Source: Pictodentalium vernedei | Taxonomy: Eukaryota > Mollusca > Scaphopoda > Dentaliida > Dentaliidae | DNA: 64,000 nucleotides | Reading direction: 5' to 3' | Assembly (NCBI GenBank): GCA_031216915.1 | Contig: CM062292.1 | Span: 74,816,956 to 74,880,955 of the forward strand | In this document: positions 1 to 12,445 of the stretch, in pieces | How positions within the stretch are numbered: the first letter of the stretch is position 1 | How the letters are laid out: every line of letters starts with the position of its first letter | Notes under the pieces: generated by a model | Seen by the model: the letters and a program-made list of their open reading frames with translations, nothing else | Database searches by the model: none | Told to the model about the DNA's origin: nothing | Translations under genes and position numbers: made by a program

Positions 1-221
1 ATGGCGGCGCTGTGTACGAAGGCGTACTGCACGTCGATGGCGCACCTGTCTTCAACCAATGCTGATGCTACTTGTAAGGAGTTAGTACGCTGGGGAGTCT
101 TGACAGTTGTTCGTCGCTGCTCGATGGTTCTCTCCGGGTAATCTGGCTTCCTCCCGTAAAATTGTCTGACACGAGGTGACATTGGCTGTCGAAAGTGTCG
201 TTAAATGCCAATAAATAAATA
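1..221 (+). mobile_element. SINE 3' part, cut by window start
   Basis: The body of the SINE family seen complete at 36983-37366 (minus): a GTACTGCACGTCGATGG block, the block around CTCTCCGGGTAATCTGGCTTC, and an A-rich tail ending in AATAAATAAATA. The tRNA-like head lies outside the window. Confidence 0.8.
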
Positions 222-983
222 CATTCCCCTGTGCATAAACGGAACCTACACTATACTGCTTCTGATTCGTATATATCTGCGGAGTCCATCTTTTGTCATG
301 ACCAAGACTGCGTCGCCATTGAACGGTGACGAGATTACTGACAAGAACTGGATTCATCTCATTCTACAAACGCTTTTCGCCTATCAACTCTCGTAACTGG
401 TAGAGTGCTGGAAGCCCATTTTTGGGCTTTATACTGAGGTGAAGATACTGCAGCTTGAAGGCTTCATACTCAGAGGATGAGCTTTGTATTATCTTTGAAG
501 TTACATTATTTAGTCTGTAAGGCATTGCCTTGTTGCAATTTATAGGAGAGTGCCTGCAGGCACTCTCCCATAAACTGTAACAAGGCAAAGATATGTGAAT
601 ACATTTTGATGGCCAAGCACTGTACCAGTTAAATGCCCAGTTGTCTGTGTGCGAAACGTTAACAGCGCTTTCTAGACAGCTAGTTCGGGTCCTTTCATTT
701 TAGGATGTTTTTGTTGTGGCCTTTACCGCCAGCGTCTCTGAGTTTGAAGAACTCGATGATACATCCGCTCCGTTCAGATTACTCTTTTATTACATGCGCA
801 TGCAGTCTCTCTTATGCAATACGGCGTGCAATACGGCTGTGCAATACGGAATTCCGTATTGCACACCAACCTGTTCCAACCTGGACTTTTTTTATGCAAT
901 GCGACTGCATAAAGTGCATGGTGTTTACCACCGTTGATAGAAAAGAAAATTAGGTCAGTAGGTGCTTGGGTCATGTAATAAAT
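222..983. repeat. Non-genic stretch with two short palindromes
   Basis: No convincing gene. At about 529-588 two arms starting CTTGTTGCAATTTATAGGAG meet at CTGCAG; a relative of the right arm recurs near 29940-29970 (CTGTAACAAGGCAAAGA). At about 812-875 the word TGCAATACGG is repeated in direct and inverted orientation around GGAATTCC. The rest shows nothing I recognise. Confidence 0.5.
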
Positions 984-1142
984 ACAAAACCACATGTATG
1001 TTTCAATGAGTCGTTTTGTATTCAATTCGTCAGATGTGCGTAGAAAGAAAACGTCTCGACCGTCGGTCTCGACGTTTTCTTCCTACGCACATCTAACTCA
1101 TTGAATACAAAACGACACATTGAAACATACATGTAGTTTTGT
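984..1142. repeat. 159-bp near-perfect palindrome
   Basis: Two arms of about 79 bp, roughly 90% matched, run from ACAAAACCACATGTATGTTT to its reverse complement with essentially no loop; the tip is GACCGTCGGTC. It could fold into a cruciform. No target-site duplication is visible. It abuts the downstream end of the gypsy fossil. Confidence 0.8.
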
Positions 1143-1768
1143 CTATAGACTGCATACTGGACGCGGCCAATGTCCACTCAGTTTATGTGGCCAATCTTGA
1201 GTTCATCCGAAGAGACGATACCCTTATTCCATTATAGCATAATCTCTTGTGCCCAGCCTCTGACTCGAACATCTTAGTCTAACAACCAATTCAGGCTGTT
1301 CCGGAGGGAATGCTCAGATTCTCTCAGCATATTATGCCGATGTTCCACCATTACATGGGCATTTTCGATTCTTCAACCAGGGGTCGAGCGAGGGTTACGA
1401 CGTAGCTCATATTTCCGTTCACCCTATATCCCTAACAAATAGTTACCAGCTACCTCCATGGGCTCTACTTGCTTCTGCAGCCCTAGAGGTAAGGCTATAC
1501 ACGGAGGAAGAAGTTTATCCCCCAACTGAGACCGAAAATAGCAAGGCTCCTAGAAAAGGAAGCGATCGAGGCCATCTTCTATCCAGAACCTACCATCCCA
1601 GTACCATGGAATTTGGTGTCTCACCTGTGGATTCCTGTACGGCACATCGGTACGTCATCATCACGAATGGTAACGGGTCACTCCAGTTTCTTTTGTTGTT
1701 GTTACAACCATGGCTAACATACTCTCTAGTGTCCGGTTGAACCGCTCGAACGTACCATCCGACTACCC

Positions 1769-3420
1769 CAGGCGCGGATCCAGGATTTTATAAGGGGGGG
1801 GGGGGTGCTATTGTTGGTCGGCAAGCGCCGAAGGCGCGCAGCGTGACGGCGCTCTGCGCCGTCCTTGCGAGCGCCGAAGGCGCGAAGCAATTAGCGGGGG
1901 GTCCTCCCCCAGAAAAAAATTTGAATTAGGAACCCATCAGATGCTATCTGAGAGGTATCCTGGTCATATATTTGTCCTTTCTCTTAAACCTATTTTCTGC
2001 CGATTTGGCTTGAAATTTGGTAAAAACAATTATGGTACTGACACTGCCCAATTAAAAACAAAATAATCATTCGAAATTGTTACCTACCAAGAAGCAAATA
2101 TAATCACCCCTGGATTTTGCATCAAATTAACTGAAATGCGGGGATTGCCTGGAAGAAACATAATAATTTTCACCATGACATACCTGTTGTACGCAGGGGC
2201 GACAGAAGTTCCAAGAAGTATGAGTATGTGTAGGTGGGTGAATGTGTGGATGGGTTGGTGCCACTGGGTGAGTGGCCGAAGGGGGGGGGGGGTCACATTT
2301 CTTCTGGTCAACTTTGAGATGCATATACTATTTAACTGTTAAACACCCCAAAGGCAGATTTAGACGGGGGCGCACATGGCGTGCGCCCCTCTATTTTCTC
2401 AGAAATCATTTCTGAGAAAATAGAGGGGCGCATGCCGCGTGCTCCCCCGTCTATTAATCAGATATAAAAAGTATATGTCGTTGAAAATTATTTTGTTAGA
2501 ATTGACTGGAGCGTGCCAAAGGCAAATGCACGCCCCAGTCAATTCTAATAAAATAGTTGAAGCCAGTGCGTACTATAAATTAATAGTATGTGCACACTTG
2601 CATCACAGCAGTTTGTGACCATATAAGTATAGAGGGCGACGTCCCTCTATTTTAAAATCCTGGATCCGCTTCTGAAACACCCAAGTCCTGTCTCAGTTTG
2701 TGCGCTTCAACCGTGCTATGTGAACGCACAAACTTGTACACTGTGTAAATACATTGTTCCATCAACTGATCTTAACTGGTAAGTAGCTTAATTATTTTAT
2801 TCATGTTATCGAAGAAATAAGTCTGGATACTAGATGTCCTGTTGCTCTGTAACATTAAATTGTTTCAGTTTACTAGAGAATGCCTGTAGGCATTATCCAG
2901 CAAGTTCATATTGCGACAATTTAATATTTAACAAAGAGCATTTAACATTTGTGAATCATTCACCAATGTTAAATGCTCTTTGTTAAATATTAAATTGTCC
3001 CATTCAATCATCTGTCATAGTGTAAAACTATTGCTGAAGGCGAACGTTACTATAGCATCACTGATTCAGCTTATCAAAGATATATTTACGAACAGAGCTG
3101 ATATACGTGGAAACTTTGTCCATAAGACCGTAAATATATGGATGACATTGGAATCAGCTCGTCAACTGATTCAAATGCCATCCATTTTGGGAAAAGCTGT
3201 GATTGGTAACTGGTTAAATTCCAGGCACATTCTTATAACAATTACATTTTATTGAAATTAAATCTTCAAGATAGATTATTGGAGGCTGGATCGGAAATAC
3301 AGTAATCGCGTATGCTTATTACAGTTATACTTGTGATTGGGATGAAGTTCTCACTCTTTCAGAATGTCTGCAAATTCAATTTTTTTTGGATGATTGTGAG
3401 TAGTGAGTAGGCGTGTGTGT

Positions 3421-3451
<31 letters not shown>

Positions 3452-3496
3452 TGCTCGAGCACCCAGAGCACCCCCCCCCCCCTGGATCCGCCCCTG
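1769..3496. mobile_element. Composite DNA-element insertion in gypsy integrase
   Basis: The block begins CAGGCGCGGATCCAGG and ends CCTGGATCCGCCCCTG, a terminal inverted repeat; a third copy of the motif lies at about 2657-2672 inverted. The flanks share TACCC, a possible 5-bp target duplication, and the gypsy integrase resumes on both sides. Inside are three palindromes: about 2363-2456 (arms start GACGGGGGCGCACATGG), about 2495-2567, and 2915-2999 (arms start GACAATTTAATATTTAAC). No transposase is visible, so it is non-autonomous; it may be one element inside another. A poly-G and GT run fills 3413-3450. Confidence 0.6.
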
Positions 3497-3956
3497 TACC
3501 CCTAATAGATGGCACACTTCTTGGAAAACAGCGGATTCGAATTTGTCCGAGTGTTACTCTCGGGGAACGCCGAACCTGCATACATATTCTTTGACCAAAA
3601 TCCCAGCCACAGTTGTTGCTTCTTGGTTCGAAACAGGGGTACGACTCAACCCATTTTGTGAAAGATCCCACACTACAAGGATCTACTTGTTTCCTTGGCT
3701 GGATGTCGGTAGAGGACCCATGATGTCGACGGTAATTCGTTCAACCGGAGCTCCCACTACGTACTGCTGTAACTGGGCACGTCTCTTTTTGGCACCTGCC
3801 TTTCGTGTTTGGCACTGTTTACACGTCCTACAGTACCGGTACACGTCCCTTCGTGCACCACACGAGTCGTAACGCTGCTGGACCTTTCCCGTCGTCTTCC
3901 GGAGTCCTAAAAGCTCTGCTGTCCTGGAGCTATGTAATTCATTTAGTATCTTTTCT

Positions 3957-4164
3957 TTAATCCTTTACCCAACGTAAAGGCCATTATTATTTTTTTTCAT
4001 TTTTTTTTTTGTCTCAAAAACATAGGTTATGACCCCTCGTTGGAACGAGCTCGTTCCAATGAGGGGACATAACCTATGTTTTTGAGACAAAAAATGAAAA
4101 AAAATAGTTACTGAAGAATTTTCTTGCAAGTATCGTCTGCTTTTCATGTTAGGTAAAGGGTTAA
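3957..4164. mobile_element. TTAA-flanked hairpin MITE, type 1
   Basis: TTAA at both ends, a CCTTTACCCAACG-type left end and GTTAGGTAAAGG right end. The core is an inverted repeat (GTCTCAAAAACATAGGTTAT arms) meeting at GGAACGAGCTCGTTCC. TTAA target sites and CCC-starting ends suggest piggyBac-type mobilisation. It is inserted in the gypsy fossil. Confidence 0.85.
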
Positions 4165-6969
4165 GTCTTTTCGGTAATACCAGCTACCAGAGTGAGGGTT
4201 TGCCTTTTTATTGTCCAGTTTGCCTGTACAAAGCGCCACTGTGCAGAGTTATACTGTTCCACTGTGACCAATAATACTTTACGTGTCGCGAATGTGCACT
4301 GACTTCGTGCCAAGGGAGTCTAGCATTGTTTCGCCTCTTCCACTGCATCAAGTACCACAGTTCTGGATCGTTGTGCTGTGCTGCAGCATGGCTTCGTCGC
4401 CGTGTGTAGGGTTGGCTGCGACTACTCTTATTGATCTCTTAATGGTTTCCTACAGACGACACTGGTTGCAGGCGTGTTTCAGGCAGTTTGTCAACTCTTC
4501 CAAATTGAGTACAGGGGCGCCCTGACAATGAATCCGCGTTCTTATGCTTATACCCAGGTCTGTGTTCTATTTCCAAATCAATGGCACTTAGGGTTTCCAC
4601 CTAACTGGCAACCTGACCCTCCGGCCCCTTGAAGTTTGTAAGCCATCTCATGGAACCATGATCGGACCTAATCAAAAATCTTCTTCCCAGTAAGTAATGT
4701 CGGAACTGCTTCACAAAGTGGACAACTGCTAATAACTCCTTCCTTGTCGTGCAATAGTTCTTTTTCTACTTTGTAAGACGTCGACTGTAATAAGCAATAA
4801 AACGTTCAGCTTCTCCTTGTTCCTGTTATAAGACCGCCCCTATATTGTTAATTTGCTAGCATCAGTGCAGAGATTAAACGTCTCACTCTCCTTTGGATAG
4901 GCCAAAATAGGAGCAGAAGTTAGCTTGTTCTTAAGAGCCACAAAAGCATTTTCAAACGACTGGCCCCAGTGGAAGACTTTTCCGTTTTCTGTCAACTGAT
5001 GTAATGGCTTCGCCAGTTCGGCAAATGACTTCACATACCTTCAGTAGTAAGACACCAAGCCAAGGAAACTTCGTAATTCTGATATGTTCACAGGCGTCGG
5101 CCAGTTCCTTATTATTTCGGTTTTCCGGGTGTCTGTACACACACCCCAGCAGACACTATATGCCCCCGATACTCCACTTTTTCCTGAAAAAGCTGCCATT
5201 TCTGTGGTCTGAGTTTATGTCTGATGACCGTATCCTCTCAAACAGCAAATTCAACCAATGGAGTTCATCCTCAAAGCTGAATCCAAAGACGATGATGGTA
5301 AAAGCCCGATAGCACGGTTTCCACTAATCTTGATGTCCGAATTGGCCATTCTGAATGACATAACTTTTCACTGAAACAGTCCAAGGGTAGTCGTAAAAGC
5401 CGATTTGAGTATGGTAGACTCATCTAACTCCACTTGGTGGTATCCAGAAAGCAAATCAAGTCAATGTCTCTTTTCAAAGTTTCGGCTTCCCGTCTGCGGA
5501 AAAACGGCAATCTTCGTAGGTTTAACTTGACTGGAGTCTCGTCAGTACTGATGACCGAATGCTTAACGAGGTCTGTCCGACCTAAATCATTTTCATTTCT
5601 TGAAAATACGTCAGCAATTGAATTGAGCAGCTGTCGAAGTTTTTTTGCTTCTTCTTTTGTCAGCTTGGAAACACTCCTTTGATACAAGTCAGTGAGGTGT
5701 TCAACTACATACATGTGTTAACACTCTTTTTCTTTGTTGAGTGGTGATTGTTGACCTCCAGGAGCTTCAGCAATTTGCGTCACGTCAGTGGCATTTGCAA
5801 CCCCGACTCTTGTCCCTTGGTGTAATATCACGCTGTCTTTTGCCGGATGAAACACATGGATAGGTACTGTTTTACTCTCTGTGCCTACTAGCAGCCTCCC
5901 TAACAATAAGCCCTTACCTTGTAATTTTGAATTTGTCATGTTTTCTACAAGTCCAATTCGCGACATGCCACTACGTCTCTTGATACAAGCTGGAATAATT
6001 GCCCCATGCTTGGCTGGGATCGATGTCATTGTCTGTACCACAACGCGACAACACAATGCTTTGCGGTTGCCAACAACACAAGACACAGTCTCAATTCCTA
6101 TCTTTAGGCATCCCTCCTTCAGGTCTAGTTGACAGTCTTGATCTTTGAGAAAATCAAACCCAATAACACTGTCTTCTGTTATTCCAGCCACTACAACATA
6201 CCTTTGTATTTCCTTAGTCCCAATTGTTGTTGTTGCATCAAACAGTCCACGTACCTGTCAGTTTCTGCAATGGTGCGAAAAGGTGGGTCTGTCTAGATCG
6301 CATGTTGGTTCTATGCGGAGTTGGATTGATTGTTATGGTATGAATCGGTGTATCTGGATGGACGCGCTCGGTAAATCATGCCAAGACTTGTCTCGCTTGA
6401 GGTCCTGTTGCTGGCATCATGCCAATATTCCCTCTTGCCTCTACTGGTATTCTCTGGCACCTCTATTGCCAGAACAGCTACACTTGCTGGCACCCATTAT
6501 ATAAGTAAGAGTTCCCGTGATGAACGGCAAAAACGTCGATTCAGCATATTAAGCGTTCTTGCCACGAACGGCAGCCATGATATAAATGAGTATTCGTGCC
6601 ATGAACGACAGAAATCCTGAGTCAGCATATTAGGTGTTCCCTTTTCATAATATGCAACCAGAATGTGTTCCTTGTCACATGGGTTAACAGTGGAGCACAT
6701 TCTTTCACACTGTACAGATTTTAGTCTTGTCAGACGGCAGTATTTTAATGTTGCGTCTCTTCGAGACCTATTTTACAATACAAATGCTCATAAAATTCTA
6801 CCGTTCCTCAAGGAAATCAACCTTTTAAATAAATTTTAAATTGTTTTTATTCTTTTAAATTCTCATCTGTTCAACGGATTGATTTACACAGCATTCTTTA
6901 AACAGCTGGTCTCATTTTCTCATCACTGCGTTCACTCCCAATTTTCATTCCTCATATTTCATCAACTCG

Positions 6970-8840
6970 TTTTTAGCTCACCAACTTTAGTTGTGTGAGC
7001 TTATGGCATGGCTCGATCGGTCGGCGTCAGCGTCGGCGTCGGCGTCAGCGTCGGCGTCAGCGTACGTGTCCAATAATGTTAAAGCTTCTGTTTAGGTCAC
7101 TTACTCACCCTATTTCCATATCATGGCTTTTATAATGCTGCTATATGATGATTATTATCATTTTACCATGATTTAACCCCTCTACCCTATATTTTAGACA
7201 TGTTTCTTGACATTTTTAGTTGCGTTTAGTTTTCTGTTTAGCTCAGAATTTCATATTTAACTAAGTGTTTAGGTCAGCTGCTGTTTTCCTTCTCTTCCAA
7301 TGGCACTTATATTCATCATACATGTTCCTCAGTATCATTGTTCCATGATTAACCCCTCATACCCTGCATTTTAAACATTTTTCTTGACATTTTTAGTTGC
7401 GTTTAGTTTTCTGTTTAGCTCCGAATTTCATGTTTAACTAAGTGTTTAGGTCAGCTGCTGTGCTCCTTCTCTTCCCATGGCACTTATATTCATCATACAT
7501 GTTCCTCAGTATCATTGTTCCATAATTAACCCCTCATACCCTGCCTTTTAAACATTTACTTGACATTTTTAGTTGCGTTTAGTTTTCTGTTTAGCTCGGA
7601 ATTTCGTCTTTAACTTAGCGTTTAGGTCAGCTGCTGTGCTCCTTCTCTTCCCATGGCACTTATATTCATCATACATGTTCCTCAGTATCATTGTTCCATG
7701 ATTAACCCCTCATACCCTGCATTTTAAACATTTTTCTTGACATTTTTAGTTGCGTTTAGTTTTCTGTTTAGCTTGGAATTTCATGTTTAACTTAGTGTTT
7801 AGGTCAGCTGCTGTGCTCTTTCTCTTCCCATGGCACTTATATTCATCATACATGTTCCTCAGTATCATTGTTCCATGATTAACCCCTCATACTCTGCATT
7901 TTAAACATTTTTCTTGACATTTTTAGTTGCGTTTAGTTTTCTGTTTTGCTCAGAATTTCATGCTTAACTTAGTGTTTATGTCAGCTGCTGTGCTCCTTCT
8001 CTTCCCATGGCACTTATATTCATCATACATGTTCCTCAGTATCATTGTTCCATGATTAACCCCTCATACACTGCATTTTAAACATTTACTTGACATTTTT
8101 AGTTGCGTTTAGTTTTCTGTTTAGCTCAGAATTTCATGTTTAACTTAGTGTTTAGGTCAACTGCTGTGCTCCTTCTCTTCCCATGGCACTTATATTCATC
8201 ATACATGTTCCTCAGTATCATTGTTCCATAATTAACCCCTCATACACTGCCTTTTAAACATTTACTTGACATTTTTAGTTGCGTTTAGTTTTCTGTTTAG
8301 CTCAGAATTTCATGTTTAACTAAGTGTTTAGGTCAACTGCTGTGTTCCTTCTCTCCCCATGGCACTTATATTCATCATACATGTTCCTCAGTATCATTGT
8401 TCCATGATTAACCCCTCATACCCTGCATTTTAAACATTTTTCTTGACATTTTTAGTTGCGTTTAGTTTTCTGTTTAGCTCGGAATTTCATGTTTAACTTA
8501 GCGTTTAGGTCAGCTGCTGTGCTCCTTCTCTTCCCATGGCACTTATATTCATTATACATGTTCCACAGTATCATTGTTCCTTGATTAATCCCGCATACCC
8601 TGCATTTTAAACGTTTTTCTTCACATTTTTAGATGCGTTTAGTTTTCTGTTTAGCTCAGAATTTCATGTTTAACTTAGTGTTTATGTCAGTTTCTGTGTT
8701 TTACGTTTAAGAGGTTGTGTTTAGGTAAGCTTTGTCGCATGTTATGAGCCTGTTTGATACAGTTCTTGTGTTTGCCAAAGCTACTATCAAAGAGGAATGT
8801 TGGTGAGCTATAGGGCGTTGGCGTCCTTGTTATTAGATAA
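6970..8840. mobile_element. Pearl-like element with tandem-repeat core
   Basis: The left end is TTTTTAGCTCACC followed by GTGTGAGCTTATGGCATGG and a GGCGTCA-rich stretch. The right end is GTTGGTGAGCTATAGGG then GGCGTCCTTGTTA. The AGCTCACC/GGTGAGCT ends mirror each other, and about nine 177-bp units lie between. This matches what I recall of bivalve 'pearl' elements (tandem core between unique arms) and Helentron-associated repeats. No transposase ORF is present. Confidence 0.6.
7086..8700. repeat. 177-bp tandem repeat, about 9 units
   Basis: The marker GGTCAGCTGCTG (or GGTCAACTGC) recurs at about 7272, 7449, 7625, 7802, 7979, 8155, 8331 and 8508, a spacing of 176-177 bp. The edge units (near 7090 and 8686) are more diverged than the central ones, as expected of arrays that homogenise internally. 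Confidence 0.9.
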
Positions 8841-8875
8841 GATAATGACCTGTTTTATAATACATACTTTTCATC

Positions 8876-8926
8876 GCCACGATATAGCCTTAGCTGCTAA
8901 TGTGGCGTAAAACACCAATAAATAAG
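8876..8926 (+). mobile_element. 3' tail of a second SINE/LINE family
   Basis: The words GCTGCTAATGTGGCG and AAAACACCAATAAATAA form an A-rich retroposon 3' end unlike the main SINE body. Only the tail is present. The following sequence to 9067 repeats CATGAACAGCAGAAATGC-like words also found at 6510-6620. Confidence 0.45.
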
Positions 8927-9070
8927 TTTCATGAATGCATGCTTGCCATAAATGGCAGGGATGGGCGTTCATTATATAACTGAGCATTCTAGCCATGAAC
9001 AGCAGAAATGCTTCGTACTGTTTGACCGCACGAGATAAATACACCGGATCGTTCATACATTCTAAAATCA

Positions 9071-9178
9071 TTGGGTTGAAAATTAACCCAATTCAACTGG
9101 GCTGAATGAATATGAACCCAAATGAGTTCATATTCACTTAGTCCATTATTTGATTTAGGTTGATTTTTAACCTAACTG
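9071..9178. repeat. Imperfect palindrome
   Basis: The outer arms TTGGGTTGAAAATTAACC and GGTTGATTTTTAACCTAA enclose an inner pair GAATATGAACCCA / TGAGTTCATATTC. No gene is seen around it. Confidence 0.5.
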
Positions 9179-9420
9179 ATTTTAGAGTGCACAAAAACGC
9201 GCTCATAACGATATTGTTTATGGCGTTCCAATGTGACCACTCAAGATTATTGGTCTGGATTGTTCATATTTGACTCCCCTAAAATAGTGTTGTTTAACCT
9301 GGTAATGCATTCCTGCATGAGCACAAGGGATTGTTGGTCTTGGTCGCAATGCTATGCAGCATGGGCCCAATGACACCTTTTCTGAGTTGTTTAGTGTTTC
9401 ATAAACACAGTTCTTACCCA

Positions 9421-9869
9421 CACGCTAAAAACTAAAGTATTAAAACTGACACCTTCAAGGTGTTAAACCCATTCTAACTCTTAGGGTTTGATTTTAACAC
9501 TCAAAGTGCAATGCTTTAAGCACTTAGACTTTACAATCGCCAGTCATCTGAAACTTGAATGGATGGCACTTCCCATGTGTCTAGCACTGGTGGTTCTTCC
9601 AGAATCGTCCATAATTTGATTTGCGCTTGGTGGGTACATAATTAAAAGGACACAACGCACATGACGCGGATCAGGCTCGAGAGTTCGAGACTGATCCGCG
9701 TCATCTGCGTTGTTTCCTTTTAAGTGTCGCAACATTACACTTGTCAAGTGGTATTATTGTCAACACCTGTCAAGTTCTGGGATATCTACACTTGAACAAA
9801 GTGCTAGTTCAGCACTTAGTAAGTGTTAAATACAGCAGTGTAGTTTTTAACACTTTAGTTTTTAGCGTG
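9421..9869. mobile_element. 449-bp TIR element with hairpin core
   Basis: It starts CACGCTAAAAACTAAAGT and ends with the reverse complement (ACTTTAGTTTTTAGCGTG). AAGTGTTAAA-type words repeat within the arms. A nested palindrome at 9642-9723 (arms AAAAGGACACAACGCA / TGCGTTGTTTCCTTTT) has GACGCGGATCA near the tip. No coding capacity; the superfamily is uncertain. Confidence 0.7.
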
Positions 9870-10088
9870 CAACAGGTTAGTCCACACGACAATCAGCCAT
9901 CTGCACTAGTTATTGTAGCATATCTATTATACACCAATGGCATACCCTAAGTGAGAAACATGTCTAAAGTGTATCTGTCCCAGGCCAATGAAGAGGGGTG
10001 TATAGGTATAAAGGATTGGCTAAACGTTACTCCATACCTATGGTGGAGTCAGGATAAAGCCACAGAACCTGCAAGTGACATTGAACAC

Positions 10089-10091
10089 AAA

Positions 10092-10153
<62 letters not shown>
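10089..10153. repeat. (AAAT)n microsatellite
   Basis: About 16 uninterrupted AAAT units. It may mark an eroded SINE tail, but no body is recognisable next to it. Confidence 0.95.
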
Positions 10154-10155
<2 letters not shown>

Positions 10156-10204
10156 GTGGTATGCATCATACCAAGGAGCCTTAACCTCCTGCATAGTAAG
10201 GCCA

Positions 10205-10312
10205 ATATATTAAATTTTCCCACAATGCAACTATGGATTTAACCAATTCATTTTTGTTGGATAGATCCCTGCCCAACAATATGGAATTGGTTAATTTCCT
10301 AGTTGCATTAAT
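10205..10312. repeat. Hairpin related to the 37540-37743 element
   Basis: Arms TTTTCCCACAATGCAACTA and TAGTTGCATTAATGAAAA enclose TTAACCAATTC / GAATTGGTTAA, matching the middle of the palindromic TTAA element at 37540-37743, but the outer ends are missing. Confidence 0.6.
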
Positions 10313-10321
10313 GAAAACGTC

Positions 10322-10560
10322 TTTACCCTTTACCTAACCTGAAAAGCAGACGACACTTGCAAAAATAATTCTTGAATAACTAATTTTTTTCATTTTTTGT
10401 CTCAAAAACATAGATTATGACCCCTCGTTGGAACGAGCTCGACGAGCTCGTTCCAACGAGGGGTCATAACCTATGTTTTTGAGACAAAAAATGAAAAAAA
10501 TAATGAAAATTAATTGGCGATTTTGGCCGGTTTTGGCCGTTACGTTAGGTAAAGGGTTAA
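10322..10560. mobile_element. TTAA-flanked hairpin MITE, type 1
   Basis: A full copy: left end CCCTTTACCTAACCTGAAAA, right end CGTTAGGTAAAGGGTTAA, core arms GACCCCTCGTTGGAACGAGC mirrored exactly. The left target site reads TTTA, one change from TTAA. Confidence 0.9.
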
Positions 10561-10867
10561 AATGCTGCTTGAAAATTATTTGGTGTTTTGACATCAAGGT
10601 GTGAAGAGTTAAATTAAAATTTGTGTTCAAATCAAGTTCCTGAATTCACATTTGCACTCACTCTGGAAACCCGACTTTTAAAATCTGTAAAAACATTATA
10701 TGTCAGGCACCTGACATAAATAATCATGTAATCATGGTACAAGACAACAAATCCAACTTCAACAAGTAAAATATGCCATGAGGTGGCAATATCACTCGTG
10801 CACAAAGAAAGAGGTGGAGCTGAAAATTAATCAGTAAAAAAATCCCAAGAACTTCTCATAATGTATA

Positions 10868-12330
10868 CTTCAAGCAAATTTCGAGAAAAATATGGTTACA
10901 TTTTTTCAAGTTATTGCGTTCACAAAGTCATAAACAGATAACCAAATTTTCAGGAAAAGAGGCACAACTCTACAAAATCTGATAAATTTGGTTACTATCT
11001 GACTTGACCAAAATCTTCCCAAAATGTATGCCCATAGCAAGTTATGTGAAACTCCGATAACATGTTTTTCAGGCTATTGCGCTCACAAAATCATTATCAG
11101 ACAAACAACCAATTTCCAACAAATTGAAACATAATACCTACGAAAGCCAAGGAAATTTGGAAAATATCGAACTTGACCAAGATTGTCTGAAAATGTTTGC
11201 CAACGGGAAGTTTCGGGAATATCCAATTGAATTTATTCAAGTTATCGCGTGATAATTAAACCTTTTTCTCATAACACAATGAGCCGAAAAAAATACACAT
11301 TTAGGCCCATCCTAAGCCACGCCCCCAACATCTGTCTTGGGGAAAATTACGTTGCTCGGTGTGAATGGAAAAGAACCCCTGCACGCTCATACTGTTTCAA
11401 CACGAAAAGTAAGTAATATTTATCTCATCGTATTAAAAAGACCTTCAAAATAAAATTTATTAAACAATGAAATCCTTATCATGCTTTTTATTCCATGTTC
11501 AATTTGTTTACACACAACAGGTGATCGTCTGCGTTCATCGTTTTACCCAAATTAAACGTAAACGATGGCTGATCATAATAATCAACAAACGAAATTCACG
11601 CGCAAAACTTTCCAATTTCTAAATTGTCTGAATGAAGTCCTTCTGAGACAAAGTTCAACCAACGTCATGCCATCTAGGTTTATATGGAACTCGACATTTA
11701 CAAACTGTGTTTTCAGTTTCTCAGGGAATGGTCAAAACCAGAATTAAATTTAACATGGTATTTCTTTGAATGACAGCACCCTCCCCGTCAAAGTAAGAAG
11801 GAGATTGAAGTTTTGTGTGGGTGTGGCCTATAACGTTCCTTTTAACTTACGCATCATTGGTCAAAAAAATCTTTAATGACACAAGAACATCATAGTGTTT
11901 CAGTGAAATGTATCCTTATTTCCAACAGAAGTTTTGAAAACTATGCCGTTTTTATTCAGTGTCACTAGGAACCATGATGCGACCTGGTTTTTACTTTAAC
12001 TCCGCAAAACAAAGAATATTTAAACTTATTGCCCCTCATGTTTAATTATAAGGAATGATCGTTTGTTTCTGTCTATTTCTTGAGTTATGAACCCCCCAAA
12101 ACAAAGCCCAAACATAGTATAAATGGGATAGAAATAAACGATCATTCCTTCTCACAAAGTCATTATCAGACAAACACATAATTTCCACCAAAAAGGGGAA
12201 CAACGCCTACAAAAGCAATGCAAATTTCGTCAATATCGAACTTGACAAAGATCTTGCCCCAATATCTTGCCCATAGCAAGTTTCGTGAAAATCCAATTAC
12301 ATTTGTTCAAGTCAGGGCATTCATAAAGTC
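10868..12330. repeat. Degenerate 160-180 bp tandem units split by an insertion
   Basis: Words such as CAAGTTATTGCGTTCACAAA, TCATTATCAGACAAAC and CCCATAGCAAGTT recur at about 10909, 11070, 11239, 12155 and 12310. The unit starting near 11239 is broken by about 900 bp (11252-12154) and resumes at TCTCACAAAGTCATTATCAG. The insert is AT-rich and ends in a palindrome (GGAATGATCGTTT / AAACGATCATTCC, about 12053-12149). No gene is supported. Confidence 0.65.
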
Positions 12331-12334
12331 CTCA

Positions 12335-12445
12335 TTATCTGGCGGTAGATCAGTTAATATTTTCAACATGCTACCTTTGGGTTGCACGTTGAAAATATTG
12401 ATTGGTCTACCCCACACATTCACTAAGCAGCCATCCTACATGCAA
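12335..12445. repeat. Hairpin repeat shared with 31968-32075
   Basis: Arms GGTAGATCAGTTAATATTTT and AAAATATTGATTGGTCTACC enclose a short loop, followed by CACACATTCACTAAGCA and GCCATCCTAC. The same arms and right flank occur at 31968-32075, so this is a dispersed family. Confidence 0.7.

Larger units (their letters stand above)
1145..6500 (-). mobile_element. Ty3/gypsy (Metaviridae) LTR retroelement fossil
   Basis: Minus-strand pol remnants in normal gypsy order: a retropepsin-type protease region (about 5.8-6.25 kb), reverse transcriptase (about 5.2-5.7 kb), RNase H-like region (about 4.5-5.05 kb, with the LCTDAS-type motif), and integrase in two blocks (about 3.5-3.9 kb and 1.5-1.77 kb, with a DGTFERFNR-type motif). 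No flanking LTRs or primer-binding site were recognised, and the outer limits are approximate. The element is broken by many lesions and by at least two later insertions (1769-3496 and 3957-4164), so it is old and non-functional. Confidence 0.8.

Noticed and set aside
2136-2342. Overlapping frames on both strands at 2.1-2.3 kb
   Set aside because: Low-complexity GGTGGGTG/poly-G sequence inside a non-autonomous element, with no conserved motif.
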